Below are positions 35,180-42,568 of a stretch of DNA of 64,000 nt, piece by piece (within the stretch, counting starts at the first letter, position 1; each line of letters begins with the position of its first letter). The notes under the pieces were generated by a model, which was not told where the DNA came from, did no database searches, and saw only the letters and a list, made by a program, of their open reading frames with translations. The DNA comes from Mesorhizobium sp. M8A.F.Ca.ET.218.01.1.1. Lineage in GTDB: Bacteria; Pseudomonadota; Alphaproteobacteria; Rhizobiales; Rhizobiaceae. A program made the position numbers and the translations under genes. The stretch is from the NCBI RefSeq assembly GCF_004791165.1, contig NZ_SRUZ01000004.1, positions 496,001-560,000 of the forward strand, written 5' to 3'.

Positions 35180-36627
35180 CCGCGTTATCCCTCGATGCGG
35201 TGGCTGCCGTTTTGCTGATACCAGCCAGCGCGGCCGCACTTCTGGCGTCGCTGCCGAACTACCGGATATCGGCGGGCCTCAATGTCGGCGCGAGCTTGCT
35301 GACCTTGCTCGCCGCGGTGTCGCTCTTCGTCACGGATCGGCCGCTGCCGGGCCAATACCTGCTCGTCGACGATCTCAATATCGTCTTCATCGTGCTCAAC
35401 GCATTCGTCGGTTTCACGACGAGTGTCTTCAGCGCCTCCTACATTGCGCACGAGCTCGAGACAGGGCGGCTGACCGTACCAAACTTGCGATTTTATCACG
35501 CTATGTACCAGATCATGATGTTCGGCATGAACCTGGCGTTCGTGTCGAACAATATCGGCCTGATGTGGGTGGCGGTGGAGCTTGCTACACTGACCACCGT
35601 GCTCATGGTCGGGATCTACCGCACGCACGAAGCGCTGGAAGCCGCCTGGAAATATTTCATTCTGGGAAGCGTCGGCATCGCGCTTGCGCTCTTCGGTACC
35701 ATCCTCGTCTATATGGCCGCCCAGCCGGTTGTCGGCGAGGGCACGAATGCCATGGTCTGGACGGTGCTCATCGAGCATGCGGCGCGCTTCGACCCGGCCT
35801 TGCTGAATGTCGCCTTCGTTTTCCTGCTGCTCGGCTACGGTACGAAGGTTGGCCTTGCGCCCTTGCATGCCTGGCTGCCGGATGCGCACGCGGAAGGCCC
35901 GACGCCGATTTCCGCGGTGCTGTCAGGCCTGCTGTTGAACGTCGCGCTCTATGCAGTGCTGCGCTTCAAGCTGCTGCTTGCGGCTAGCCCCGAAGCGATC
36001 GCGCCTGGGCCATTGATGATCACGATGGGGCTGACGTCGCTTGTTTTCGCGGCCTTCATGCTCTACCGCCGTCGCGACATCAAACGTCTGTTCGCGTACT
36101 CTTCGATCGAGCACATGGGCATCATCGTGTTCGCTTTCGGCATGGGTGGCCCGCTCGCCAATTTTGCCGGTCTGCTGCACATGGTCATGCACAGCCTGAC
36201 CAAGTCGGCGATCTTTTTTACGGTAGGCCACATTGCCCAGGTCAAGGGAACACAGAATATAGCCGAGATCCGGGGGCTGACGGAGACGCATCCGGGGCTC
36301 GGCTGGGCGCTCGTCATCGGGGTCGTTGCCATTGCCGGCCTCCCTCCGCTCGGCATCTTCATGAGCGAATTCCTGGTAGTGAGCTCGACATTCGCCAGAC
36401 ACCCTCTCTTGGCGATGCCGTTGGTGTTCGGGATTCTGCTCGCTTTTGGAGCCCTGCTGCTCCGACTGACCGGTGTCGCTTTCGGCGAACCGCGCGGCAG
36501 CACCGCACCCGCCGAGGCGTCCTATATACCGATGTATTCCCACTTGGCGCTGGTATTTGCCGCCGGCATCTATCTGCCGCCATCGCTGGTCACATGGTTC
36601 CAGCATGTCGCAAGTATCCTGGGATGA
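35176..36627 (+). CDS. hyfF: HyfF proton-translocating subunit (NuoM/N-like)
   Basis: 483 residues, about 14 membrane segments. ATLTTVLMVGIYRTHEALEA with AAWKYFILGSVGIALALFGT, GYGTKVGLAPLHAWLPDAHA and RRDIKRLFAYSSIEHMGIIV are antiporter-like landmarks with the conserved Lys and Glu. The start is a TTG at 35176 with GGGGAGAA upstream, overlapping the hyfE stop (TTGA). Second antiporter-like subunit of the complex. Confidence 0.92.
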   Translation: MTALSLDAVAAVLLIPASAAALLASLPNYRISAGLNVGASLLTLLAAVSLFVTDRPLPGQYLLVDDLNIVFIVLNAFVGFTTSVFSASYIAHELETGRLTVPNLRFYHAMYQIMMFGMNLAFVSNNIGLMWVAVELATLTTVLMVGIYRTHEALEAAWKYFILGSVGIALALFGTILVYMAAQPVVGEGTNAMVWTVLIEHAARFDPALLNVAFVFLLLGYGTKVGLAPLHAWLPDAHAEGPTPISAVLSGLLLNVALYAVLRFKLLLAASPEAIAPGPLMITMGLTSLVFAAFMLYRRRDIKRLFAYSSIEHMGIIVFAFGMGGPLANFAGLLHMVMHSLTKSAIFFTVGHIAQVKGTQNIAEIRGLTETHPGLGWALVIGVVAIAGLPPLGIFMSEFLVVSSTFARHPLLAMPLVFGILLAFGALLLRLTGVAFGEPRGSTAPAEASYIPMYSHLALVFAAGIYLPPSLVTWFQHVASILG

Positions 36628-38156
36628 GAAAAAAAACCGTGCCCGAGCTGATCGATCTCATACTTGATGGCCGACGTGTAAAAAAGCATCTCCCCTGGCC
36701 ACGCGCCGTGGTGCCCCCCCAAATATGGAACTTTGCTGTTGAAAAGCTGGTCGTGAGTCACTGGAGCTTGCTCGGTCTTTGGGGTGAGCCAAGCGTCGTC
36801 CACATGGCGCTTCTTGACGAAACGGCCGGGAACATCGGCGTTATCAGCCTGAAATGCCCGGACGGCCGCTACCCATCGGTCGGTCGGCTGCATCCGCCGG
36901 CATTGCGTCTCGAACGTGCGGCCGCTGACCTTTTCGGCCTCTTGCCACAAGGCGCGCCTGATACGCGACCGTGGCTTGATCATGGCCACTGGGGTGTCAG
37001 CTATCCATTGAATACCCACGTCCGGACGTCTGCTGCAACGGTGTCCCCGTACCCTTTCCTGTCAGCCGAGGGGGAAAGCCTGCATCAGATCCCGGTCGGG
37101 CCCGTGCATGCCGGCATCATCGAGCCAGGGCATTTTCGATTTACAGCGAGCGGCGAAACGGTCGTCCGGCTGGAGGAGCGCCTCGGATACACGCACAAGG
37201 GCATAGAAGGCTTGATGGCGGGGTCCGATATCGACCGTGCAGCCAAACTGGCGGGCAGGACCTCTGGCGACAGCACCGTGGCGTATTCACTGGCTTTTGC
37301 CCGCGCGGTCGAAACGGCGCTGGGTGTCGAGATTCCCTCACGAGCAATCTGGTTGAGAGCGCTCATGGCCGAGTTGGAGCGCCTGGCCAACCATCTGGGC
37401 GACATCGGAGCCATTTGCAATGACGCCGCCTTCGCCCTGATGCATGCCCACTGCGGAGTGCTGCGTGAGCGTGTGTTGCGGGCAAGCGATATAGCCTTCG
37501 GCCATCGTTTGATGCGCGACCGCATCGTGCCGGGAGGGGTGGCAAGCTTCCTCAGCGATGAGGGGGCGACAGCGGTCAGGTCTCTGATCGCAGAGATCAG
37601 GCGGCGGTTTCCCGCACTGGTCGAACTCTACGACAACACGGCGTCGCTCCAGGATCGGACAGTCGCAACTGGCCGGCTGAAGGTGGAGCTTGCTCGCCAA
37701 TATCGTGCTGGAGGGTATGTCGGGCGGGCCTCCGGCCGGGACTTCGATGCCCGCCGCAATGTCGCCTATCCACCCTATGACAAGCTCGCCTTCGATGTGC
37801 CTGTCCTCCAGGAGGGCGATGTGAACGCCCGTGTCTGGATTCGTATCCACGAGGTTGAACAGAGCCTATCCCTGGTCGAGCAAATCCTGGCACAACTGCC
37901 AGATGGGCCGATCCGTGTCGACTTCGCGCAGACAGGCGGGCCGCATGAAGGCATGGCGCTTGTCGAAGGTTTCCGGGGCGACATTCTGGCCTGGCTGCGC
38001 ATCGGCAAGGGCGGCTTGGTGGAGCGCTGTCACCTGCGTGATCCGTCGTGGTTTCAATGGCCGCTTCTTGAGGCTGCGATCGAGGGAAACATCGTCGCCG
38101 ACTTCCCGCTGTGCAACAAATCGTTCAACTGCTCCTATTCCGGCCACGATCTCTGA
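36624..38156 (+). CDS. hyfG: HyfG-like NuoC/NuoD fusion large subunit lacking Ni-binding cysteines
   Basis: 510 residues. The NuoC-like part is about 1-150 (LHPPALRLERAAADLFGLLP) and the NuoD-like part about 160-510 (GPVHAGIIEPGHFRF, ERLGYTHKGIEGLMAG). Where [NiFe] hydrogenases have RxCGxC it reads RTSGDS (212-217). Where they have DPCxxC it reads DFPLCNKSFNCSYSGHDL (493-510), close to NuoD. All four nickel ligands are therefore missing. The protein cannot hold a NiFe site and belongs to the Ehr (hydrogenase-related) class. It overlaps hyfF by ATGA. Confidence 0.9.
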   Translation: MRKKTVPELIDLILDGRRVKKHLPWPRAVVPPQIWNFAVEKLVVSHWSLLGLWGEPSVVHMALLDETAGNIGVISLKCPDGRYPSVGRLHPPALRLERAAADLFGLLPQGAPDTRPWLDHGHWGVSYPLNTHVRTSAATVSPYPFLSAEGESLHQIPVGPVHAGIIEPGHFRFTASGETVVRLEERLGYTHKGIEGLMAGSDIDRAAKLAGRTSGDSTVAYSLAFARAVETALGVEIPSRAIWLRALMAELERLANHLGDIGAICNDAAFALMHAHCGVLRERVLRASDIAFGHRLMRDRIVPGGVASFLSDEGATAVRSLIAEIRRRFPALVELYDNTASLQDRTVATGRLKVELARQYRAGGYVGRASGRDFDARRNVAYPPYDKLAFDVPVLQEGDVNARVWIRIHEVEQSLSLVEQILAQLPDGPIRVDFAQTGGPHEGMALVEGFRGDILAWLRIGKGGLVERCHLRDPSWFQWPLLEAAIEGNIVADFPLCNKSFNCSYSGHDL

Positions 38157-38168
38157 AGGCACGTCGTC

Positions 38169-38708
38169 ATGCGCAAGCTTCTCTTCGAAAGCCTGATACG
38201 CCCCCCTCTCACCGAGCGTCCACCGGTGGCACGCGACTCGGCAGTCGAGGAATTGGCGCGTGCCCTCAACGGGTCCGCTCGCAAAAGGCTGGGGAGAAGC
38301 CTGGCCATTCGGGCTGTCGACGCCGGTTCCTGCAACGGTTGCGAACTCGAGATGCATGCGCTCAACAACGCTTTCTACGACATCGAGCGTTTTGGGATCC
38401 GGTTCGTCGCATCGCCGCGCCATGCCGATGTGCTGCTCGTCACGGGTCCGGTCACAAAAAACATGCGCGAGGCATTGAAGCGGACATACGACGCAACTCC
38501 TAATCCCAAATGGGTGGTCGCGCTCGGAGATTGCGCGAAGAACGGCGGCTGTTTCGCCGGCGGCTATGCCGTGATGCGCGGAGTGTCGGAGGCGCTGCCC
38601 GTCGACCTGCATATTCCAGGCTGCCCACCGCCGCCCATCGAAATTCTGAAAGGCCTGCTCGCCTTGCTTGAGGGAGTGAGTTCAAAGGCTGGCGTTGCTC
38701 GAAGTTGA
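38169..38708 (+). CDS. hyfI: HyfI/NuoB-like iron-sulfur small subunit
   Basis: 179 residues. Cysteines at 55 and 58 (DAGSCNGCELE), 122 (GDCAKNGG, with another at 128) and 152 (IPGCPPPPIEILKGL) match the N2-type [4Fe-4S] cluster of NuoB/HycG. It pairs with the HyfG-like subunit at the quinone or electron-acceptor site. It follows hyfG by 12 bases. No HyfA/HyfH-type ferredoxin subunit is encoded nearby, so the electron-input side of this complex is incomplete in this operon. Confidence 0.92.
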   Translation: MRKLLFESLIRPPLTERPPVARDSAVEELARALNGSARKRLGRSLAIRAVDAGSCNGCELEMHALNNAFYDIERFGIRFVASPRHADVLLVTGPVTKNMREALKRTYDATPNPKWVVALGDCAKNGGCFAGGYAVMRGVSEALPVDLHIPGCPPPPIEILKGLLALLEGVSSKAGVARS

Positions 38709-38896
38709 CTATCGATGTGGAGGGCTCTTCCGCCACAAGGGGAGCAAAAGCCTCCAGGCCTAAAATGGCATCCCGACTAACCAGGTTTCGATGTGAAAAC
38801 GGAGCCTTGAACGATCGCAGCGTGAAGCAGAAGCAGGGCAAACTGGTCGACGGGCTGCTGCAGATTGCAAGGGAGCAGGCCGAGATCAGGAAGTGA
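38705..38896 (+). CDS. possible small protein coupled to hyfI
   Basis: 63 residues starting at a TTG that overlaps the hyfI stop (TTGA), the same coupling style used elsewhere in this operon. The sequence is polar and basic (KQKQGKLVDGLLQIAREQAE) with one cysteine and no membrane segment. No family is recognised. The coupling argues for it, while the low-complexity first half argues against. It could be an operon-tail remnant. Confidence 0.3.
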   Translation: MTIDVEGSSATRGAKASRPKMASRLTRFRCENGALNDRSVKQKQGKLVDGLLQIAREQAEIRK

Positions 38897-39101
38897 TGAG
38901 CGCGCTGGACTGCATCAGCCAAGCGGGCAGGAACCATCACCCGACGGGCAGCTAGCTTCCGGTGTTCCTCACGGAACCGATGCCCTCCGCCGTGAACAGT
39001 CGGCGAGATAGCCGCGGCAGGCTTGAGTGCAACGCTCAGGCGTCCTAGTGGGCCTTACGAGTTGGCCGATCATCTGAAATGACAGTCCGCAAGCGCGCAT
39101 G

Positions 39102-39179
39102 GTCAGACAGTGTCCATCTGATGGCGCAGCAGCCCCGCAACCTAACGCTGGACCCGTGCAGCATCATGTCAGACAGTGT
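39102..39179 (+). repeat. two copies of GTCAGACAGTGT in a gene-free stretch
   Basis: GTCAGACAGTGT occurs at 39102-39113 and 39168-39179, 66 bases apart. The second is part of the nine-base palindrome TGTCAGACA. Both lie upstream of the DUF983 gene and may be operator sites or remnants of a mobile-element end. The surrounding 38897-39228 region shows no convincing gene, and its right part is strongly AT-rich. Confidence 0.45.
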
Positions 39180-39228
39180 ATATCTAGGTGTTGAACCATT
39201 GAGTGTCATGTATTATACATTATCATTG

Positions 39229-39615
39229 ATGGACAAAGGAAGCGACATATTTGCACGGCCGACTCTGCCAGTCGCCCTTTCACGAGGCTTGGTGGGCCGA
39301 TGCCCTAACTGTGGTCAGGGGAAATTGTATCGCACCTACCTGAAGCAGGTGGAGCGTTGCGCAGTTTGTGGAGAACACTTTGGTGACATAGAATCTGACG
39401 ATGCGGCGCCTTGGTTCACTATCCTCATTGCGGGCGTATTTGCAGCCCCCTTGTATTTCTTGTTCCAAGGGCTTCTTCTGTCATACTTCGCCGTCACAAT
39501 GGTATTGATCTCTCTTATTATTGTAGCGCTGATACTGCTTTTGTTACCCCGCATAAAAGGCGCTTTGATCAGCGCGTTCTGGTTTTCGCGGCTTAAAAAC
39601 GACGAGCCGGGATGA
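39229..39615 (+). CDS. DUF983 family membrane protein
   Basis: 128 residues from the ATG at 39229 (MDKGSDIFARPTLPVALSRG); ATG at 39208 is an alternative. GRCPNCGQGKLYRTYLK and VERCAVCGEHFGDIESDDAA form the paired CxxC knuckle of DUF983. Two membrane helices follow (WFTILIAGVFAAPLYFLFQG and MVLISLIIVALILLLLP). Homologues often sit near cytochrome oxidase assembly genes. Here it is isolated, and its AT-rich codon use differs from the neighbours, a sign of separate acquisition. Confidence 0.85.
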   Translation: MDKGSDIFARPTLPVALSRGLVGRCPNCGQGKLYRTYLKQVERCAVCGEHFGDIESDDAAPWFTILIAGVFAAPLYFLFQGLLLSYFAVTMVLISLIIVALILLLLPRIKGALISAFWFSRLKNDEPG

Positions 39616-39709
39616 TCCCTTTACTGATCACAATTGCCGTCTTTCCATACGCCGTCGCGTTGGTCGATGACTGTTTCAATGCGGAGCAGCGTAGCCTGGA
39701 GACCAAAAT

Positions 39710-39982
39710 GTGATTAGCGCTTCGCAGATTCGCGCAGCCCGGGCATTGCTTGGAATCGACCAGAAACGCCTAGCTGAGCGTGCCGGCATTTCCCTGTCAG
39801 CCATCCAACGAATGGAGGCCGGCGAGAGCGATCTACCCGGCGCGTTTGACATGCAGAAGAACGTCGTAATCGCCCTCAGAGCAGCAGGGATCGAGCTGAT
39901 TGGCGATCATGAGCGCAGTGGCGGCGGAGGCCGAGGCGTGCGCCTGGCGCATCCTGTCGGTCTGGCAGGCCGGACGCATTGA
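39710..39982 (+). CDS. small XRE-family HTH regulator 3
   Basis: 90 residues from a GTG at 39710. MISASQIRAARALLGIDQKR, LAERAGISLSAIQRMEAGES is the helix-turn-helix, and the tail GGGGRGVRLAHP matches the other two paralogues. The protein appears complete. It is followed by the stump of an EPTG-type gene, whereas the first XRE gene has an intact EPTG gene divergent to it. XRE and EPTG genes therefore seem to form a module. Confidence 0.82.
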   Translation: MISASQIRAARALLGIDQKRLAERAGISLSAIQRMEAGESDLPGAFDMQKNVVIALRAAGIELIGDHERSGGGGRGVRLAHPVGLAGRTH

Positions 39983-40076
39983 TTGCCCCGACGGCGTCGT
40001 AAGGACGGCACCGATCAATCGGCGAGGTCTCGACCTGAGAAGCAGGAAAGATGAACACGTATCATCCAATGGGCCA

Positions 40077-40124
40077 ATGAAGCGACGATACACAGAACAT
40101 CAGGAGCCAACTGGTAGCTGGTCG
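40077..40124 (+). pseudogene. 5' stump of an EPTG-type small gene at the right junction
   Basis: The frame starts MKRRYTEHQEPTGSWSV and then runs into direct repeat B. It resembles the start of the intact gene at 28861 (MTHRYEPFQEPTGTWAV), including the bases GCCAATGA around the start. The gene was cut exactly at the repeat boundary (GTCGG), mirroring the phnA stump at the left junction. Confidence 0.75.
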
Positions 40125-40187
40125 GTCGGTTTGTTCGGGAAGAACCCATTCCTGCCCCTCCACTACACTCGGAACATAGATCTTCAC
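40125..40187 (-). pseudogene. 5' stump of the Imm11-like gene
   Basis: From a GTG at 40187 the frame reads VKIYVPSVVEGQEWVLPEQT, as in the intact gene starting at 28147. It is lost at 40124, where the EPTG stump begins. Only 21 codons remain. The same GGGTCAGGAGG-type ribosome site precedes it. Confidence 0.88.
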
Positions 40188-40660
40188 CCGACCTCCTGAC
40201 CCTCGTCCGCTCCAGGCAGTGAAGCCCACTAATGCCGCTCACCTCCTGAGGTCTTCGGCCTCGCAGCGGATTTTCGAACACGCCGCCGATACCGGCGCGT
40301 CGATCGAGACAATACATCCGTTTTGCGGACCGCCCGCACCAACATATCACTGTAGATGACGCGGCGGTGCCGCGCGATGCTCTCCATGTGTGTTCCTATA
40401 TCCGGATCGGATCAGCGCAGCTTCGAGCAGGATGCGATGGATCTGGATGCGCTCGATGGAATCCGGCATACAAAGCAACCACCCTGCTCCAATCCACTCA
40501 TCATGCGTCGGCGGGACTGAAGGCGATCAGAAATGACCACTCGATCTTCCTTTCTAGGCTTGCCCGATCGCCTCGCCGATGGCACGGCGCCCCGCGCGGT
40601 AATCTTCGGAGCTGGTCACGGCAGCACCTATCCCGGCAAAGACAGCAGCGGTCATGCCTT
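40125..40660. repeat. direct repeat B, right boundary of the accessory island
   Basis: This is the second copy of 28085-28607, in the same orientation. The two share the Imm11-like start, the long intergenic part and the agmatinase start. B has a few extra bases (for example around 40238-40258 and 40384-40392). Here the agmatinase gene continues intact and the Imm11 gene is cut. The 39983-40532 stretch contains no other gene. Confidence 0.93.
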
Positions 40661-41444
40661 GGCCGCCGAGGCCATCCGCTTTGCGAGCCAGGGTGATGCC
40701 GCGCTCGTCGAGCACTGGGATTTCGATCTCGGCGGCCCGCTGTTCGACGGCAGGCCGATCTGCTGCGTCGACGCCGGCGACATCCTGACCATCATGCATG
40801 ACAATGCCGGCAACCGTGCCCGGATCGAGGCGAAGACGCGCGAGATCCTGTCATCGCCGGCCGTGCCCATCCTGCTCGGCGGCGACGATTCCGTGGTCAG
40901 TCCCTTCCTCGCCGGCTTCGCGGATCACGGGCCTGTCTGGATCCTGCAGATCGACGCCCATATCGACTGGCGTGACGAAGTGCATGGCGAGCGCTACGGC
41001 TACTCCAGCCCGATGCGCCGGGCGAGCGAGATGGCGCATGTCGCCGGCATGGTGCAGGTCGGATTGCGCAGCGTCGGCAGCGCACGCCTCGCGGAAATCG
41101 AAGCGGCGCGGCACTATGGCAGCCGTTTCGTCACCGCCCGCGAGGTTCACGCCCTGGGTGTCGAAGCCGCCCTGCGCCATATTCCGGAAGGCGCGCGGGT
41201 CGTCGTCACCTTCGACTGCGACAGTCTCGACCCAGGCATCATGCCTGGCGTGGCCGCGCGTACGCCCGGCGGCCTCACCTATACGCAGATCATCGATCTC
41301 ATCGCAGGCCTCGGCAAGCGGGCGAGGATCGCCGGATTCGATCTTGTGGAGCTCTATCCGCCAGCCGACATTGACGGCCTGTCGGCGCTCACCGCCGCGC
41401 GCCTTCTCATCAATGTGATCGGCGCCGTGGTCCGGCAGGTTTGA
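40533..41444 (+). CDS. agmatinase/arginase-family ureohydrolase
   Basis: 303 residues. The manganese ligands of the family are visible: LLGGDDSVVSP (Asp replaces the usual His of GGDHS), LQIDAHIDWRDEVHG (DAHxD) and FDCDSLDPGIMPGVAARTPG (DxDxxDP). FDLVELYPPADIDGLSALTA is the C-terminal family motif. It probably hydrolyses agmatine or another guanidino compound; the Asp for His exchange makes the substrate uncertain. The first 43 codons are duplicated at 28480-28607. Confidence 0.88.
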   Translation: MTTRSSFLGLPDRLADGTAPRAVIFGAGHGSTYPGKDSSGHALAAEAIRFASQGDAALVEHWDFDLGGPLFDGRPICCVDAGDILTIMHDNAGNRARIEAKTREILSSPAVPILLGGDDSVVSPFLAGFADHGPVWILQIDAHIDWRDEVHGERYGYSSPMRRASEMAHVAGMVQVGLRSVGSARLAEIEAARHYGSRFVTAREVHALGVEAALRHIPEGARVVVTFDCDSLDPGIMPGVAARTPGGLTYTQIIDLIAGLGKRARIAGFDLVELYPPADIDGLSALTAARLLINVIGAVVRQV

Positions 41445-41493
41445 ACCTCGACCTGATGTCGAATACGGCTCCGGTCCGCGGCTTGCCGGAACC

Positions 41494-42378
41494 TTACCGA
41501 GGCCCCTGCTCCAGCCTGATCCGGTAACTCAGCGAACGCTTCGCGCCCGGCGCGATCAGCATCAGGCCCGGCTTGTCGGTGAACTCGCCATCGAAATCCA
41601 GCGGGCTGGCAATGCCGTGCCAAGGCTCGATGCACAGGAACGGTGCGCCGCCAGGTTTGGACCAAATGCCCAGTTCTTGAAATCCCTGCCATGAGACCTC
41701 GATCGCCGGACCGCGATCGGCGCTGTAGCGAACGCTGCTGCTGGCCGGCTGGTCCAGGATCACGGCGTCCCCATCAAACAGCCGTTCGGACAGCTCGAGG
41801 ATATTGCCTTTGACAGGCGTTGGCTGCGGCGTCGCGGTGAGCAGGCCATCCTTCAGCCGGCGGATCGGAGCGCGCTCTGCTTCGGCGAACGTCAGGCGAT
41901 AGGCGTCCTTGGCTACATCGGGCAGAAGCGGCCAGTTGAATGCCGGATGCGCCCCGATCGAGGCCGGCAACGGGTCGTCGCCAGTGTTGGTGACCTCTAA
42001 TCCTATGTCGAGCTGCCCCTCGCCCAGCGTATAGGTCACGGCCAGGCGAAATGCGAACGGGTAGTGCGTTCGGGTTTCCATGTCATCGGTGAGCACCAGC
42101 GTGCAGGACCGGGGCCCCCTCTCCGCCCACGCAAAAGGCTTATCGCGCGCGAAGCCGTGCTGCGTCATCGGATAGGTCTGGCCGCGATGGCGCAGCTGAT
42201 CGCCCTTCAGCCGGCCGACGATCGGAAACAGCACCGGCGAATGGCGTCGCCAGGCCGGTCCGGCCTGCCACAGGAACTCAAATCCTCGTGCATCCCGCAG
42301 CGAAACCAGTTCCGCGCCATCCGCGACGATGGTTGCCGATATGCCGTCACCGTCGAGCGTCAGGCTGTCCTGTCCCAT
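41494..42378 (-). CDS. aldose 1-epimerase family protein
   Basis: 294 residues of the galactose-mutarotase-like fold. FLWQAGPAWRRHSPVLFPIV then GRLKGDQLRHRGQTYPMTQH, GFARDKPFAW and SIGAHPAFNWPL carry the conserved His residues. CIEPWHGIASPLDFDGEF is the C-terminal motif with the Glu. It probably interconverts sugar anomers, as YeaD/LacX-type homologues do. It is separated from the agmatinase gene, which it faces, by 49 bases. Confidence 0.88.
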   Translation of the reverse strand: MGQDSLTLDGDGISATIVADGAELVSLRDARGFEFLWQAGPAWRRHSPVLFPIVGRLKGDQLRHRGQTYPMTQHGFARDKPFAWAERGPRSCTLVLTDDMETRTHYPFAFRLAVTYTLGEGQLDIGLEVTNTGDDPLPASIGAHPAFNWPLLPDVAKDAYRLTFAEAERAPIRRLKDGLLTATPQPTPVKGNILELSERLFDGDAVILDQPASSSVRYSADRGPAIEVSWQGFQELGIWSKPGGAPFLCIEPWHGIASPLDFDGEFTDKPGLMLIAPGAKRSLSYRIRLEQGPR

Positions 42379-42503
42379 ATGTCCTCGCGGTTTGTCTGGT
42401 GTGGCCAGCAGGCTAGCAAATGGCCGGGCTCGAACTCAAGGCCGCCGACCCATTTGCATTTATGAACATCGACGGCGCCGCGGGCCAAGCGTCGTCTCGA
42501 ATG

Positions 42504-42533
42504 AAAAAGTGGCCTGAGGTTTCCTCCGGCCAC
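42504..42533 (-). terminator. rho-independent terminator of the Bax inhibitor-1 gene
   Basis: Read on the minus strand: GTGGCC, mismatch, GAGG, loop AAA, CCTC, mismatch, GGCCAC, then TTTTT. It begins 36 bases after the stop of the gene at 42569. Confidence 0.85.
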
Positions 42534-42568
42534 GGCAGAATGCCAGGTGTTGCCTGCTACGGTTCGGA

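Noticed and set aside
36624-38156. [NiFe] hydrogenase 4 / formate hydrogenlyase activity
   Set aside because: The gene order suggests it, but the HyfG homologue lacks all four nickel-ligand cysteines and no maturation or formate dehydrogenase genes are near. It is Ehr-type instead.
40015-40350. 111 residue minus-strand protein in repeat B and a similar frame in repeat A
   Set aside because: The frame is not maintained between the two repeat copies, where indels shift it, so it is not coding. It overlaps the true Imm11 start in another frame.
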